A stretch of DNA of 64,000 nucleotides from contig CAVQCX010000038.1 in NCBI GenBank assembly GCA_963711095.1, forward strand, positions 310,001 through 374,000, written 5' to 3'. Within the stretch, counting starts at the first letter, position 1, and each line of letters opens with the position of its first letter. The position numbers and the translations under genes were made by a program. This DNA comes from CAVQCX01 sp963711095 (GTDB lineage Bacteria; Pseudomonadota; Gammaproteobacteria; Chromatiales; Chromatiaceae). Below the pieces are notes generated by a model. It worked only from the letters and a program-made list of their open reading frames with translations, had not been told where the DNA came from and made no database searches. Positions 1 through 8,818 of the stretch are shown here, one piece after another.

Positions 1-213
1 CTCGAGACAGGCCAGCGCCTGCTCGGACGCCTCGGGGGTGAGCCGCTTGGCGGTGTTGAGTCCCGCTGCCAGGCGCACCATCTCGCGCAGCCGATCGATG
101 ATCTGCAGCTCGCCGTCGGTGACGCGGGCGACGATCATGTGGAAGCTGTTGGAGCCCAGATCGACGGCGGCGACCGTCTCCGGGGTGCCCAGGGGAGCCG
201 AATAGCCCAGCAT
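1..213 (-). CDS. ppx: Exopolyphosphatase / guanosine pentaphosphatase family, N-terminal part
   Basis: The first 71 codons of a minus-strand gene that runs off the left edge. The translation shows the actin-like ATPase phosphate-1 motif AAVDLGSNSFHMIVARV near residues 15-31, which is diagnostic of the Ppx/GppA family (polyphosphate or pppGpp hydrolysis, cytoplasmic). The ATG at 213 follows a GGAGCAGG-type ribosome site and the reading frame then matches the family N-terminus directly. It is divergent from the NUDIX gene on the right. Ppx cannot be separated from GppA with only the N-terminus visible. Confidence 0.85.
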   Translation of the reverse strand, partial: MLGYSAPLGTPETVAAVDLGSNSFHMIVARVTDGELQIIDRLREMVRLAAGLNTAKRLTPEASEQALACLE

Positions 214-460
214 GTCCTGCTCCGGGATGGGAAAACGACCGGGGACGAATGCTAACAGCTCGGCGCGGACTGGGCGACCGGCGGGGCGGGGCTCGGCGAC
301 GGCGGTATCTCCGTATCTCGGGCTGGGCGGGTGGGGCGCTGGCTCGCGCCCGGGTGCCTGACCATCGTCCAAGACTTGTCGGGACCCGCGCGCATTGCCC
401 AGGCGCGCCAGCCCGGTGAGAATGGCAGCCGAACATGACAGCGCGGTTTCCGGACAAGCG

Positions 461-1030
461 ATGAAGTTCTGCAGCCATTGCGGCTCGTCGGTCGAGCTGC
501 GCGTGCCCGAGCGAGACAACCGCCCCCGGTTCGTGTGCGCGAGCTGCGGCACGGTGCACTACCAGAACCCCAAGGTGGTGACCGGCTGCATCCCCGAGTG
601 GGAAGACCGTATCCTGCTCTGTCGGCGTGCCATCGAGCCGCGCTACGGTTTCTGGACCCTGCCCGCAGGGTTCATGGAAAACGGTGAGACCAGCATGGAG
701 GGCGCTGCGCGCGAGACCTTCGAGGAGACCGCAGCGCGAGTGGAGATCACCGGCCTGTATACCGCGTTCAACCTGCCCCACATCAGCCAGGTCTACCTGC
801 TGTTTCGAGCACGGCTACTGGCGCCCGAATTCGGGCCCACCGACGAGACCCTGGAGGCGCGTCTGTTCGGCGAGGCGCAGATCCCTTGGGATCGAATCGC
901 CTTCCCGGTGGTGGCCGAGACCTTGCGCCTGTACTTCCAGGATCGCGCCGACGGTGGCTTTGGCACCCACGTTGGCGACATAGTCCGGCTGCCTGGCGAG
1001 CCGCGCCAGTACCGGGTGTCGCTGCTATAG
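461..1030 (+). CDS. NUDIX hydrolase with N-terminal zinc ribbon
   Basis: A 189-residue protein. An N-terminal zinc ribbon is visible as CSHC near residue 4 and CASC about 25 residues later, then a NUDIX domain with GFMENGET followed by RETFEETA, matching the Gx5Ex7REuxEExG box except that alanine replaces the usual last glycine. Such zinc-ribbon NUDIX proteins hydrolyse nucleoside diphosphate derivatives such as ADP-ribose or NADH; the substrate here is unknown. The ATG at 461 is chosen because the first zinc-binding cysteines follow at once; in-frame ATGs at 395 and 422 would add an unsupported extension. Confidence 0.85.
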   Translation: MKFCSHCGSSVELRVPERDNRPRFVCASCGTVHYQNPKVVTGCIPEWEDRILLCRRAIEPRYGFWTLPAGFMENGETSMEGAARETFEETAARVEITGLYTAFNLPHISQVYLLFRARLLAPEFGPTDETLEARLFGEAQIPWDRIAFPVVAETLRLYFQDRADGGFGTHVGDIVRLPGEPRQYRVSLL

Positions 1031-1049
1031 GTGCTCGCCCAAGTCGCCC

Positions 1050-2351
1050 TCAATCCGATGCCGGCGACTTCTCCACGGGGATATGGACGGTGATCTCGGT
1101 ACCCTCGCCCGGGCGACTCTCTACCGCGAGGGTGCCGCCGTGGGCCTCGGCGATGAGCCGGCACAGATACAGGCCGAGTCCGAAGCCGCCGGTCTTGCGC
1201 TGGCGGGCGGGATCGGCGCGGTAGAAGGGCTCCAGCAGCTGGGGCAGGTGCTCGGGAGGGACCCCCGGGCCCTGGTCAGCGACCCGCAACGCGACCTGAC
1301 CGGCCTCGAAGCGGGTACTTACTCCCACGGCGCCGTCGCCGCCGTGGCGCAGCGCGTTGTCGATCAGGTTACGGATCAGGAGTCGGATGCGGGTCGCATC
1401 GAGCGATATCTGAGGGAGCCCGCCCTGCAGGTCCAGGGTCAGCGCCGCCCCTTGGAAGTGTTTTTCGACAACCTCGCGTACCAGCGCATTCAGAGACTCG
1501 GTGGTGCGCAGCAGCGGGCTGTGGCGGGTGTTGAGGCGCTCGGTCTCGAGCAGCTCGCTGATCAGCCGGTCGATCTCGCACAGGTCGCGGGCGACCTCGT
1601 CGCGCGCAGCACTGTCCTCGATCAGCTCGATGGACACCCGCGCACGGGTGAGCGGCGAGCGCAGCTCGTGGCTGATGGCAAGCAGCAGTTGGCGCTTGGC
1701 CTCCAGCATCGCCTGGATGTCGTCGGCCATGCCGTTGATGCTCCGGGCGAGGTCGCCCAGCGCGTCGTGGCGCTGGATGCGCACCCGGTAACCGAGCTCG
1801 CCTTCCCCGATCCTGCGCACCCCTGTGCGTATGGCATCCACCGGCGAGAACAGCCAGCCGATCGCCCAGTAGGTAAGAGACAGCACCAGCAGGATGCTCG
1901 CTACCGCCAGCAGGCCGATGCGCGGGTTCGGATCGTTCGCCGCCAGGGGCTGGAAACGAAACAGGATCCGGTGCCCGTCGGCAAGCGAGCGCACGAAGAA
2001 CCGCTCGCCCCATCCGGAGGGCTGATCGGCGATCAGCGACTGGGCCCGCCCGACCGGCAGCTCATCGGGCGCGGATGACCAGTTGACCCGCGGACCCTGG
2101 ATGAGGATGTCGATGGGCAGGGTTTCGGCAAGCCGGCGTGCCTTGGCGAGGTCGGGCGGGGTGCCGATGTCGGCGGCCAGATAGTCCACGTAGCGCACCA
2201 CGTGGGGAGAGAGGGTGCGGCGGAAATTATGGACCAGCGAGTAGCGCAGTGCGGTCTCCAGCACCAGGACGAGGGCCACGGCGGTGACCAGGAACAGCAA
2301 CATCAGCCGGGCCGATAAGGAACGGCTCAGCCGGCGTCCCCAGCGCTTCAA
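1050..2351 (-). CDS. CpxA-like sensor histidine kinase
   Basis: Membrane sensor kinase of about 433 residues. A first membrane helix (MLLFLVTAVALVLVLET) follows a basic N-terminus, then a periplasmic loop, a second helix, a HAMP region, the H-box ISHELRSPLTR, the N-box NLIDNALRHG, and ATP-lid motifs DQGPGVP and GFGLGLYL. The TTG at 2351 overlaps the TGA stop of the response regulator, which implies translational coupling; the first ATG in frame is at 2303, at the edge of the first helix. Partner is the adjacent regulator. CpxA- or RstB-type sensing of envelope stress is inferred from the neighbours. Confidence 0.85.
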   Translation of the reverse strand: MKRWGRRLSRSLSARLMLLFLVTAVALVLVLETALRYSLVHNFRRTLSPHVVRYVDYLAADIGTPPDLAKARRLAETLPIDILIQGPRVNWSSAPDELPVGRAQSLIADQPSGWGERFFVRSLADGHRILFRFQPLAANDPNPRIGLLAVASILLVLSLTYWAIGWLFSPVDAIRTGVRRIGEGELGYRVRIQRHDALGDLARSINGMADDIQAMLEAKRQLLLAISHELRSPLTRARVSIELIEDSAARDEVARDLCEIDRLISELLETERLNTRHSPLLRTTESLNALVREVVEKHFQGAALTLDLQGGLPQISLDATRIRLLIRNLIDNALRHGGDGAVGVSTRFEAGQVALRVADQGPGVPPEHLPQLLEPFYRADPARQRKTGGFGLGLYLCRLIAEAHGGTLAVESRPGEGTEITVHIPVEKSPASD

Positions 2352-3025
2352 CTTGCGCCGCCCACGAAGGCGTAGCCGGTGCCGCGCACGGTGCGGATGT
2401 ATTCGCCCGGGCGAAGCTTGCGCCGCAGCCGGCTGACCAGGATGTCCACCGCGCGGGAGAACACCTCGGCGTCGATGCCGCGCAGACGGTTGAGGATCTC
2501 GTCGCGGCTGAACGGGCGGCCCGGCGCGCCGGCCAGCAGCACCAGCAGCTGGTACTCCGCGGCGGTGAGCGTCAGCGAGGCCCCGTCGCGGATCACGGTC
2601 TGGCGCTCGCAATCGATTACCAGACCGTCGAAGCGCAGGATCGGGTCGGCACCCGCCGGGGGCGCGCTGCGCTTGAGGATGTTCTGGATGCGGGCCACCA
2701 GCTCACGCGGCTCGAAGGGCTTGGGCAGGTAGTCGTCCGCCCCCAGCTCCAGCCCGATGACCCGGTCCATCACCTCGCCCCGGGCGGTGAGCATCAGGAT
2801 CGGCACCTGGCTGTCACGCCGGATGCGCCGGCACACCTCGAAGCCATCGATCTGGGGCAGCATCAGATCCAGGATGACCAGCTCGTAACCGCGCTCCGCC
2901 GACAGGCGCTCCAGGCCCTTGAGCGGGTCGGTGGCGCTCTCCAGGGAGAGATCGAAACGCTCGAAATAGCGGGCCAGCAGCGGGCCCAGGCGCTCGTCGT
3001 CGTCGATCAGGAGCAGTCGATGCAT
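2348..3025 (-). CDS. CpxR-like OmpR-family response regulator
   Basis: A 225-residue two-domain regulator. The receiver has the acidic pair in LLIDDDERLG, the phospho-acceptor aspartate in LVILDLMLP (about residue 53), the conserved threonine in MLTARGE and lysine in YLPKPFEP. The C-terminal winged helix ends with VSRLRRKL and VRGTGYAFVG, typical of OmpR/PhoB-type DNA binding. Its stop overlaps the start of the kinase gene. A CpxP/Spy-like gene and a triple GTAAC site lie just upstream, so it probably controls that gene and perhaps its own operon. Confidence 0.88.
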   Translation of the reverse strand: MHRLLLIDDDERLGPLLARYFERFDLSLESATDPLKGLERLSAERGYELVILDLMLPQIDGFEVCRRIRRDSQVPILMLTARGEVMDRVIGLELGADDYLPKPFEPRELVARIQNILKRSAPPAGADPILRFDGLVIDCERQTVIRDGASLTLTAAEYQLLVLLAGAPGRPFSRDEILNRLRGIDAEVFSRAVDILVSRLRRKLRPGEYIRTVRGTGYAFVGGAS

Positions 3026-3188
3026 CGAGGATCAGGCAGGAGATCAATGGGTCGCACGCCGGCACACCGGCTAAACATAACCTGAGCGGGCCGCGCTGTG
3101 TTACCCGCCAGGCCGCTTCCGAGGCCGCCGCTGGGCGACCTCGGGGCCGGTGCGAAGGCAGGGGCTCCGGGGAATCCCCCGGCCCGCC

Positions 3189-3677
3189 TCAGATGGCTAC
3201 ATCGGAATATCCAAAACCACCGTACATCCGCGTGGCCAGGAAGGTGCGCAGCCGGGTGCGTTGAGTCTCGTCGAGGCTGTCATGGAAATCGGCAAATGCC
3301 TCGACCACCGCGGGGGCCTCGGCCTCGGCCGCCCGGGCACGCGCCTTGAGCATGTGCAGGCTCGCATGCTGGTCGAGTCGGGGCGCGGCGAGCAGGTCCA
3401 GCATGCCCGTGCGCGAGGCGTCCTGGTCCGCGGCCAGGGCCTGGCTCGCCCGCTGCAGGCGCTGCAGTAGCACGCGCAGACTCTGTTGCTGCGCTGCAGT
3501 GAGCCGCAGGCGCGCCCCGGTCTGGGCGACAAACCGGTCCATCCGCTGGACATCCACGGCATCCTCGCTACCCGGATACGGAAAGGGAAATCCGGCCTCG
3601 GGTATGGCCGCGGCCACCGCGCCGATGAAGCTGGCGCCAGCGATGCCGCCGGTCCACATGCTTTCTGTCTTGTTCAT
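3189..3677 (-). CDS. CpxP/Spy-like periplasmic protein
   Basis: A 162-residue exported protein with a hydrophobic N-terminal segment after MNKTESMWTG. Its body is predicted helical and rich in Gln, Ala and Arg, with an LTAAQQQ stretch and a C-terminal LDETQR resembling the LTxxQ motifs of Spy/CpxP chaperones and periplasmic heavy-metal sensors. The ATG at 3677 follows a GGAGAG ribosome site. It lies in the same direction as the CpxRA-like genes and downstream of the GTAAC repeat, so it is likely the inhibitor or output protein of that system. No metal-binding motif is evident. Confidence 0.7.
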   Translation of the reverse strand: MNKTESMWTGGIAGASFIGAVAAAIPEAGFPFPYPGSEDAVDVQRMDRFVAQTGARLRLTAAQQQSLRVLLQRLQRASQALAADQDASRTGMLDLLAAPRLDQHASLHMLKARARAAEAEAPAVVEAFADFHDSLDETQRTRLRTFLATRMYGGFGYSDVAI

Positions 3678-3756
3678 GGCTCTCTCCTTCGCTCGGTGGG
3701 GATGGGGGTACGGGAGCCATGATAGACAGGGGGGTCTCCACCCACCTTTCGCCGCG

Positions 3757-3781
3757 GTAACGGTTTGTAACGAAGTGTAAC
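3757..3781. promoter_or_regulatory. Triple GTAAC direct repeat, candidate CpxR-type operator
   Basis: GTAAC occurs at 3757, 3767 and 3777, exactly 10 bp apart, about 80 bp upstream of the CpxP-like start codon. CpxR of E. coli binds two GTAAA half-sites with a 5-bp gap, which is the same 10-bp period. The location ahead of the envelope-stress gene and near the regulator makes an OmpR-family binding site the natural reading. Confidence 0.6.
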
Positions 3782-3894
3782 TGGGCCGACGAGCGGCGCG
3801 TGGCAGGGGTGCGGAAGAGTGGCTTGTCCGGTCGCCCGGAGGCAACGCCCTGGGCGGATGTGGAGCCCCCGGTCTCCGCCATCACGGTTGTGGT

Positions 3895-4157
3895 CGCTGC
3901 AGGACCGAGACTTGCTGCTGCGGGGGCCGGCGGTCACGCGGCCCAACCAAGGGTGGGCGATGGACATCACTTACATCCCCATGGCCTGGGGCTCCATCTG
4001 CCTGGCTACGGCGCTGGACTGGTATTCGCGCCGCGTGCTCGCCTGGTGGGTGTCGATCGCGATGGACACGGGCTTCGGCCTGGATGCCTTGGAGGAGGCG
4101 CTACTGCGTTACGGCACGCCGGACATCGTCAACAGCGACCAGGGCACGATTGCATTT
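3895..4157 (+). pseudogene. IS3-family transposase OrfB remnant
   Basis: An internal piece of an rve-type integrase/transposase. It shows VTRPNQGWAMDITYIPM, ALDWYSRRVLAW, LEEALLRYG and NSDQG, which cover the first two catalytic aspartates of the DDE triad. The reading breaks off just after NSDQG, where QFT would normally follow, and the third catalytic residue is absent. Nothing upstream codes for OrfA. It lies about 40 bp past the end of the convergent serine hydrolase gene. Confidence 0.8.
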
Positions 4158-4197
4158 ATCCCAATGGGCTGCGCCGCTCAGCCAACCGGAGCCACCT

Positions 4198-5466
4198 CTA
4201 GAGCACATCTTCGTCCCCGTGGTACTTGAGAATCCCCCGGTATACGATGCCCGATACGTCCCGGATCACCTCGGAGCGTGCGCGGATCCAGGCCGTGTAG
4301 TTGTCCGCCCCGTCGGGCTTCTCGATGATGCCGATCAGCGTGTAGGGATAACGCTTGCCATCCTTGCCGACGACGCTCAGGATGCCCATGTCGCCGCAAA
4401 GGCGGGCAGTGCTGCCGGTCTTGTCATAGACCTGGGTGCCGTTGGGGATCTCCTCCACGCCCTTGAAGATGCGGTCGGGGCCGGGCAGGGCCATGAGCCG
4501 CCTGATCTCGCGGGCGCCCGGAATGCTGCCCTTCCACACGGCGTACAGGAAGCGGCTGTAGTCGTGGACCGAGGCCTTGTTGCGGTAGGTGCGCCCGTTG
4601 AGTGGGATGTACTCGACGATGGCGGTTTGCCGGAATATGTTGCTGTAGCTCCGCTGCAATATCCGTTGCACGGCGCTCGGGCCGCCCACTTGGCGCATGA
4701 CCCAGTCGGCGGAGGCGTTATTGGAATGCTGGATCATTTCCCGCATCTCGCGGCGGCCGCGCGGGCCATAGGCCAATTCGCCATGCTCGACTCGGTGAAA
4801 AAAGGCGGCGGCGATGAAGGGTTTGATCATGCTGGCCGCCTGAAACTGGACGTCCTCGTTGATGGTGACCAGCTTCTCGCCGGTGGTGAAGTCGTACACC
4901 GACCAGCCGGTCCGCTCGTCGGCGGCGATGCGCCCCTGGCGGCGCAGTCCCTCGATGTAATTTCCGAGCGCCTTCTCCAGGTCGCCGATCCGGGGGGCCT
5001 CGGCCTGGGCGGACTCGGGCTCCGCGAGCGGCGGCGCGGTGCCTTCGGTGGCTGGCGGCGCGGGGTCGGTACCCCCGCCGTCTGCTGTCTTGGGGGGCTC
5101 CGGGACCTTTGGCGGGGTGTTCTCGTCGCCGACGACGACCAAGTCCCGGGAGGGCACCGGTACCGCGGCCTCCAGACCTTCGCGACGCAACATGCGTGTG
5201 TGGGCGCGGGCGATCCGGGTCGCCCCGGCGCTGTCGCCGTTGCGATGGTAGATCAGCCCGAACAGCCCCGCGTTGCTCACCACCTCCAGGTGCTCGGCGA
5301 TCGCCGGCCCCAGTACCCCGACCACCTTGACGCGGTACGCCCTGACGCTGGCGAGGTCCCGGTGCCAGAGATAGGAGATGTCGTAACGAGCGGAGCCGGC
5401 CGCGAAAGCGGGCACGGAAAGCAGCGTGAGCAACAGCAATAGGGATCGAAAGCGGCAAGTGCGCAT
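4198..5466 (-). CDS. Exported class A beta-lactamase-fold serine hydrolase
   Basis: About 422 residues with a clear signal peptide (LLLLLTLLSVPAFA), a roughly 130-residue N-terminal region, a Pro-rich linker around residues 115-150, and a C-terminal serine hydrolase domain. The domain has the SMIK nucleophile motif (SxxK), HSNNAS in place of SDN, and KTGST. The length and linker are longer than true class A beta-lactamases, so it may be a D,D-peptidase or other penicillin-recognising enzyme rather than a resistance determinant. ATG 5466 has an AAGGAT ribosome site; an ATG at 5484 is possible. Confidence 0.75.
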   Translation of the reverse strand: MRTCRFRSLLLLLTLLSVPAFAAGSARYDISYLWHRDLASVRAYRVKVVGVLGPAIAEHLEVVSNAGLFGLIYHRNGDSAGATRIARAHTRMLRREGLEAAVPVPSRDLVVVGDENTPPKVPEPPKTADGGGTDPAPPATEGTAPPLAEPESAQAEAPRIGDLEKALGNYIEGLRRQGRIAADERTGWSVYDFTTGEKLVTINEDVQFQAASMIKPFIAAAFFHRVEHGELAYGPRGRREMREMIQHSNNASADWVMRQVGGPSAVQRILQRSYSNIFRQTAIVEYIPLNGRTYRNKASVHDYSRFLYAVWKGSIPGAREIRRLMALPGPDRIFKGVEEIPNGTQVYDKTGSTARLCGDMGILSVVGKDGKRYPYTLIGIIEKPDGADNYTAWIRARSEVIRDVSGIVYRGILKYHGDEDVL

Positions 5467-5704
5467 CGTGCATATCCTTATCATGTCGGGGCGCGCGCCA
5501 ACGAGGATATCCCTCTGGCTCAAAAAGAAAAAAATTCAACCGCGTGAGCTGCAGTATCCACGTTCCCGAGGATGTCATCAAGAGATGCCCCGACGGACGA
5601 GCCCCCGCCCGCCATCGCTGGGCCCCAAGCCTTGACGCGAGCCTCTATCGAGCTAAACTAAAAAATTCTCGGGAAAGACCACGACGTATGCGATTTCTTG
5701 GCGA

Positions 5705-5961
5705 TTAACCCGACGTTCCTCGCGCTGTTACCAGGTAACCGACTGAAGTGTCGGGAGTATGCATGAAATGCTGGTGTACGCGATGGTTGGTCATCAGCAC
5801 GTATGCATGAATGGCACACTGGGCGTCCGAGGCATACTCCGCGAGCCAATGGTGGTAAGTCTGGTAGTCCTCAGGACCGACAAGGCAACCCTGGTGGTTG
5901 TTGCCTCGCTGAATGACGTGCAGCGGCACTTCAGCAGCGTGATGCGGGGCCTTCGTGGCAT
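5705..5961 (-). pseudogene. REP-associated tyrosine transposase (RAYT) fragment
   Basis: The N-terminus MPRRPRITL is in one frame and continues after a frameshift as VPLHVIQRGNNHQGC, then HAYVLMTNH, where the HUH metal-binding motif is disturbed (expected HVHLL, found HRVHQ). The catalytic and C-terminal regions are missing. This is a decayed Y1-transposase relative of the two RAYT copies in the island at 16-20 kb, though it is not close to them in sequence. The rest of 5467-6099 holds no convincing gene. Confidence 0.75.
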
Positions 5962-6099
5962 CGATCTTAATCTTCCACAATCTTCCATGAACGATTGTCG
6001 ATTACTTTAGCAACGCAGGGTGCCGAGCGCCGGAGCTCGTGGTCTGTGATGCCCTGATTTTCCCTGATCTCTATATCTTCGCTTGGAGTGGGTCGCCGG

Positions 6100-8574
6100 T
6101 TACTCTGACCCGGCAGCCAGCTTGGGTCGATCCCGGCGCGCCTGTTGCAGAGTACGCAGAGCGTCCTCGTAGAGGAAGTGCGTGATCTCGTGCTCCAACT
6201 GCTCGACCAGGGGACCGAGCGCGGCCGCGAGCAGGGCCGAGTGGGTCAGCATGATCTGCCGGGCCTCGAAGTCTCCGCTGGCGAGCATGCGCTCCAGCTC
6301 TGCCAGGGTCTTACGCACGGCTATCCAGTTTGGCTCGCCCTCCGCTGAGCTTGCCGCCGGCTCCGGCAGGGCCGAGAGAATCGCCGCTGTGAGCTGCGCC
6401 AGCTCGCTGCCCAGGCGCTCGATGAGCGGGTCGATCTCGGCGATATCCTGCTGCTCCTTGATTGCGCCCTCCAGTTGGGCGGCCATCCGCTGCACCTGTA
6501 CCGCGCCCATGCTGCCGGAGCTGCCCTTCAGCCCGTGAGCGAGCCGCCGGGCCGCCTCCCAGTCCCCCCGGGCCAGTCCCTCTCGCAAGCGCGCCATGTC
6601 CTCGGCATGCTCGCCCGCATAGAGGCGGAGCAGGCGCAGGTAGGTGCTCACCCGGCCATTGAGCACCTCCAGACCCCGCTGGGTGTCCAGGCCGGGCACG
6701 GCCGCCAGCGCGGCCGGTAGGGGCCCTGCCACGGCCTGGCTCGGCGAGGGGGAGGCAGGGGTCCTCGGCAGCCAGCGCTGCAAGGTGGCGAACAGCTGGT
6801 CGGGATCGACGGGCTTGGCGACGAAGTCGTCCATTCCGGCGTCGCGGCAGCGCTCCCGATCCTCGTCAAAGGCGTTGGCGGTCATCGCCAGGATGGGCAG
6901 CCCCTGGCAGCCCGGCAGGGCACGAATGGCACGGGTTGCCTCCAGACCGTCCATGCGCGGCATCTGGATGTCCATGAGAATCAGGTCGTAGCCGCCCTGG
7001 CGGGCATTCTCCACCGCTTCGAAGCCGTCGTTGGCGACCACCACCTGCAGTCCGAGCCGCTGCAGAAGCTCCACGGCGACCTCCTGATTAATCGGGTTGT
7101 CCTCCACCAACAGGACGCGCGCGCCGGGTTGGAGGGCTTGCAGGCTGGCTAAGCCGACGGGGCGCAGCTCGGGCAGCTGCTCGCGGCGCAGATCGCTCTT
7201 GCCCAGGCGAGCGGTGAGCCAGAAGGTGCTGCCCTGGCCGGGCGTGCTCTCCACCCCGACTTCGCCATGCATGAGGCTCGCCAGCCGCTGCGTGATGGCC
7301 AGGCCCAGGCCGCAGCCACCGTAACGGCGCGCAGTGCCGGAATCGATCTGTTCGAAGGCCATGAACAGGCTTGCAGCGTTCTCCGGGGCGATGCCGATGC
7401 CCGTGTCGCTCACCTCGAAGCGCACCAGCAGGTCGCTCGCGCTTGCCTCGGCCACACGCACCCGCAGGGAGACCCCGCCCCGCGTGGTGAACTTGGCAGC
7501 GTTGGAGAGATAGTTCAACAGTGCCTGCGCCAGCCGGGTCGCGTCGCCCGCCAGCACCGGCGGCAGATTGTCCCGGTCGACCTCGAGCGCCAGCCCCTTC
7601 TTGGTGAGCTCGGGGCGGATGATGGAGACGACATTGTCCAGCAGGCGATCTACGCCGAAGGGGGCGGCATTGATGTCCAGCTTGCCCGCTTCAATCTTGG
7701 AGAAGTCGAGGATGTCGTTGATGAGCGCCAGCAGGTGGTGTGAGGCATCGACGACCTTGTCCAGCTTCAGCCGCTGGGCCGGGTCGACTGTGCCGGCCCG
7801 CAGCAGGTGGGTCAGACCGACTATGGCATTCAGAGGGGTGCGTATCTCGTGGCTCATGTTGGCCACGAATGCACTCTTGGCCTCGCTCGCTGCCTCGGCC
7901 GCGGTCTTCGCCCGGGAAAGGCTTGCGACCAGGGTCCCCTGTTCCAGGCTCAGACGGGTCGCATCGCGAATGATGGCGTTGGTGCGGGAGGCGGCGTACA
8001 GCATCCCCCCGGTGAACACGAAGCCCATCGCTCCCGTGATCCTGTGCACCGCGCCGCCGTCCAGGTACATCAGCAAAGACGCGGGTAGCACCGTGGGTAT
8101 GACGAACAGGACATAGGCGGTCAGCACCGAAGACAGATAGATGACCCCGCCAGCTGCCATGCCCGACAGCACCACGATGAGAAACAGCTGATGCAACGGG
8201 CTGCTGGCCGGAAACAGGGCCGTGCCGGCCAGCCCCCAGAGCAATCCGGTGGCAGTGGATCCGAGGACGAACCGGTTGCGCCAGGCAATCACCGTGGCGT
8301 CGGTCGGCAGCGCGCGCCGGTAGCCCAGCAACAGCCCGAAACGCAGTCCGACCACCAGCTCCGCCGCCGCAAACCAAGCCAGGATCCGACCTGGCGGGCT
8401 GACACTCCAGAGCATATAGGCCAACAGCGGGGTGATCACCATATTGATCGCGAGGCCGCCGGGCGCCTGGTCGTAGAGCAGCCGGACCTGAGCATCAAGC
8501 AGGGCGAGAGGCGGAGCGCCGCCAGAAGGCGGAGGAGGCGGCGTCGGTGCCGCTACGGAGCGCAGCTCAGCCAT
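6100..8574 (-). CDS. Membrane hybrid sensor histidine kinase with REC and HPt domains
   Basis: An 824-residue multidomain kinase. A Pro-rich N-terminus is followed by several membrane helices (about residues 40-195, no large periplasmic loop), a HisKA domain with NMSHEIRTPLNAIVG near residue 240, an ATPase domain with SDTGIGI and CGLGLAI, a receiver with LVEDNPINQ and acceptor aspartate in LILMDIQMP near residue 533, and an HPt domain with AHGLKGSSGSMG near residue 680. This is a self-contained phosphorelay of the BarA/ArcB type. No cognate regulator lies next to it, and its signal is unknown. Confidence 0.88.
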   Translation of the reverse strand: MAELRSVAAPTPPPPPSGGAPPLALLDAQVRLLYDQAPGGLAINMVITPLLAYMLWSVSPPGRILAWFAAAELVVGLRFGLLLGYRRALPTDATVIAWRNRFVLGSTATGLLWGLAGTALFPASSPLHQLFLIVVLSGMAAGGVIYLSSVLTAYVLFVIPTVLPASLLMYLDGGAVHRITGAMGFVFTGGMLYAASRTNAIIRDATRLSLEQGTLVASLSRAKTAAEAASEAKSAFVANMSHEIRTPLNAIVGLTHLLRAGTVDPAQRLKLDKVVDASHHLLALINDILDFSKIEAGKLDINAAPFGVDRLLDNVVSIIRPELTKKGLALEVDRDNLPPVLAGDATRLAQALLNYLSNAAKFTTRGGVSLRVRVAEASASDLLVRFEVSDTGIGIAPENAASLFMAFEQIDSGTARRYGGCGLGLAITQRLASLMHGEVGVESTPGQGSTFWLTARLGKSDLRREQLPELRPVGLASLQALQPGARVLLVEDNPINQEVAVELLQRLGLQVVVANDGFEAVENARQGGYDLILMDIQMPRMDGLEATRAIRALPGCQGLPILAMTANAFDEDRERCRDAGMDDFVAKPVDPDQLFATLQRWLPRTPASPSPSQAVAGPLPAALAAVPGLDTQRGLEVLNGRVSTYLRLLRLYAGEHAEDMARLREGLARGDWEAARRLAHGLKGSSGSMGAVQVQRMAAQLEGAIKEQQDIAEIDPLIERLGSELAQLTAAILSALPEPAASSAEGEPNWIAVRKTLAELERMLASGDFEARQIMLTHSALLAAALGPLVEQLEHEITHFLYEDALRTLQQARRDRPKLAAGSE

Positions 8575-8818
8575 GAGCCGGACGTCTCAGAGGGTCTTGC
8601 CGGGGCGGTGCAATGGCTCCGGCGGAAGCGCTGAGGGTGAAATTGGCCGCGGAGCCTGGGGCACGGGACGAGTCTCCATATGCAGCGACGCGGACTGAGC
8701 CAGGACCACGGGCCTTCATTTTGCTGGGCACCCACCTGGAAGCATGAGTCCGGTTCGGGTGTCCCCATCCCAAGGCTAGCAGAGGACGTGAGCCTTGCGC
8801 TCGCGCTTTTCCGCCCTC

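Noticed and set aside
4084..5442. Long plus-strand open frame opposite the serine hydrolase
   Set aside because: It is the antisense shadow of a gene with a signal peptide, SxxK and KTG motifs. GC-rich codons keep the complementary frame open, and its translation shows no domain features.
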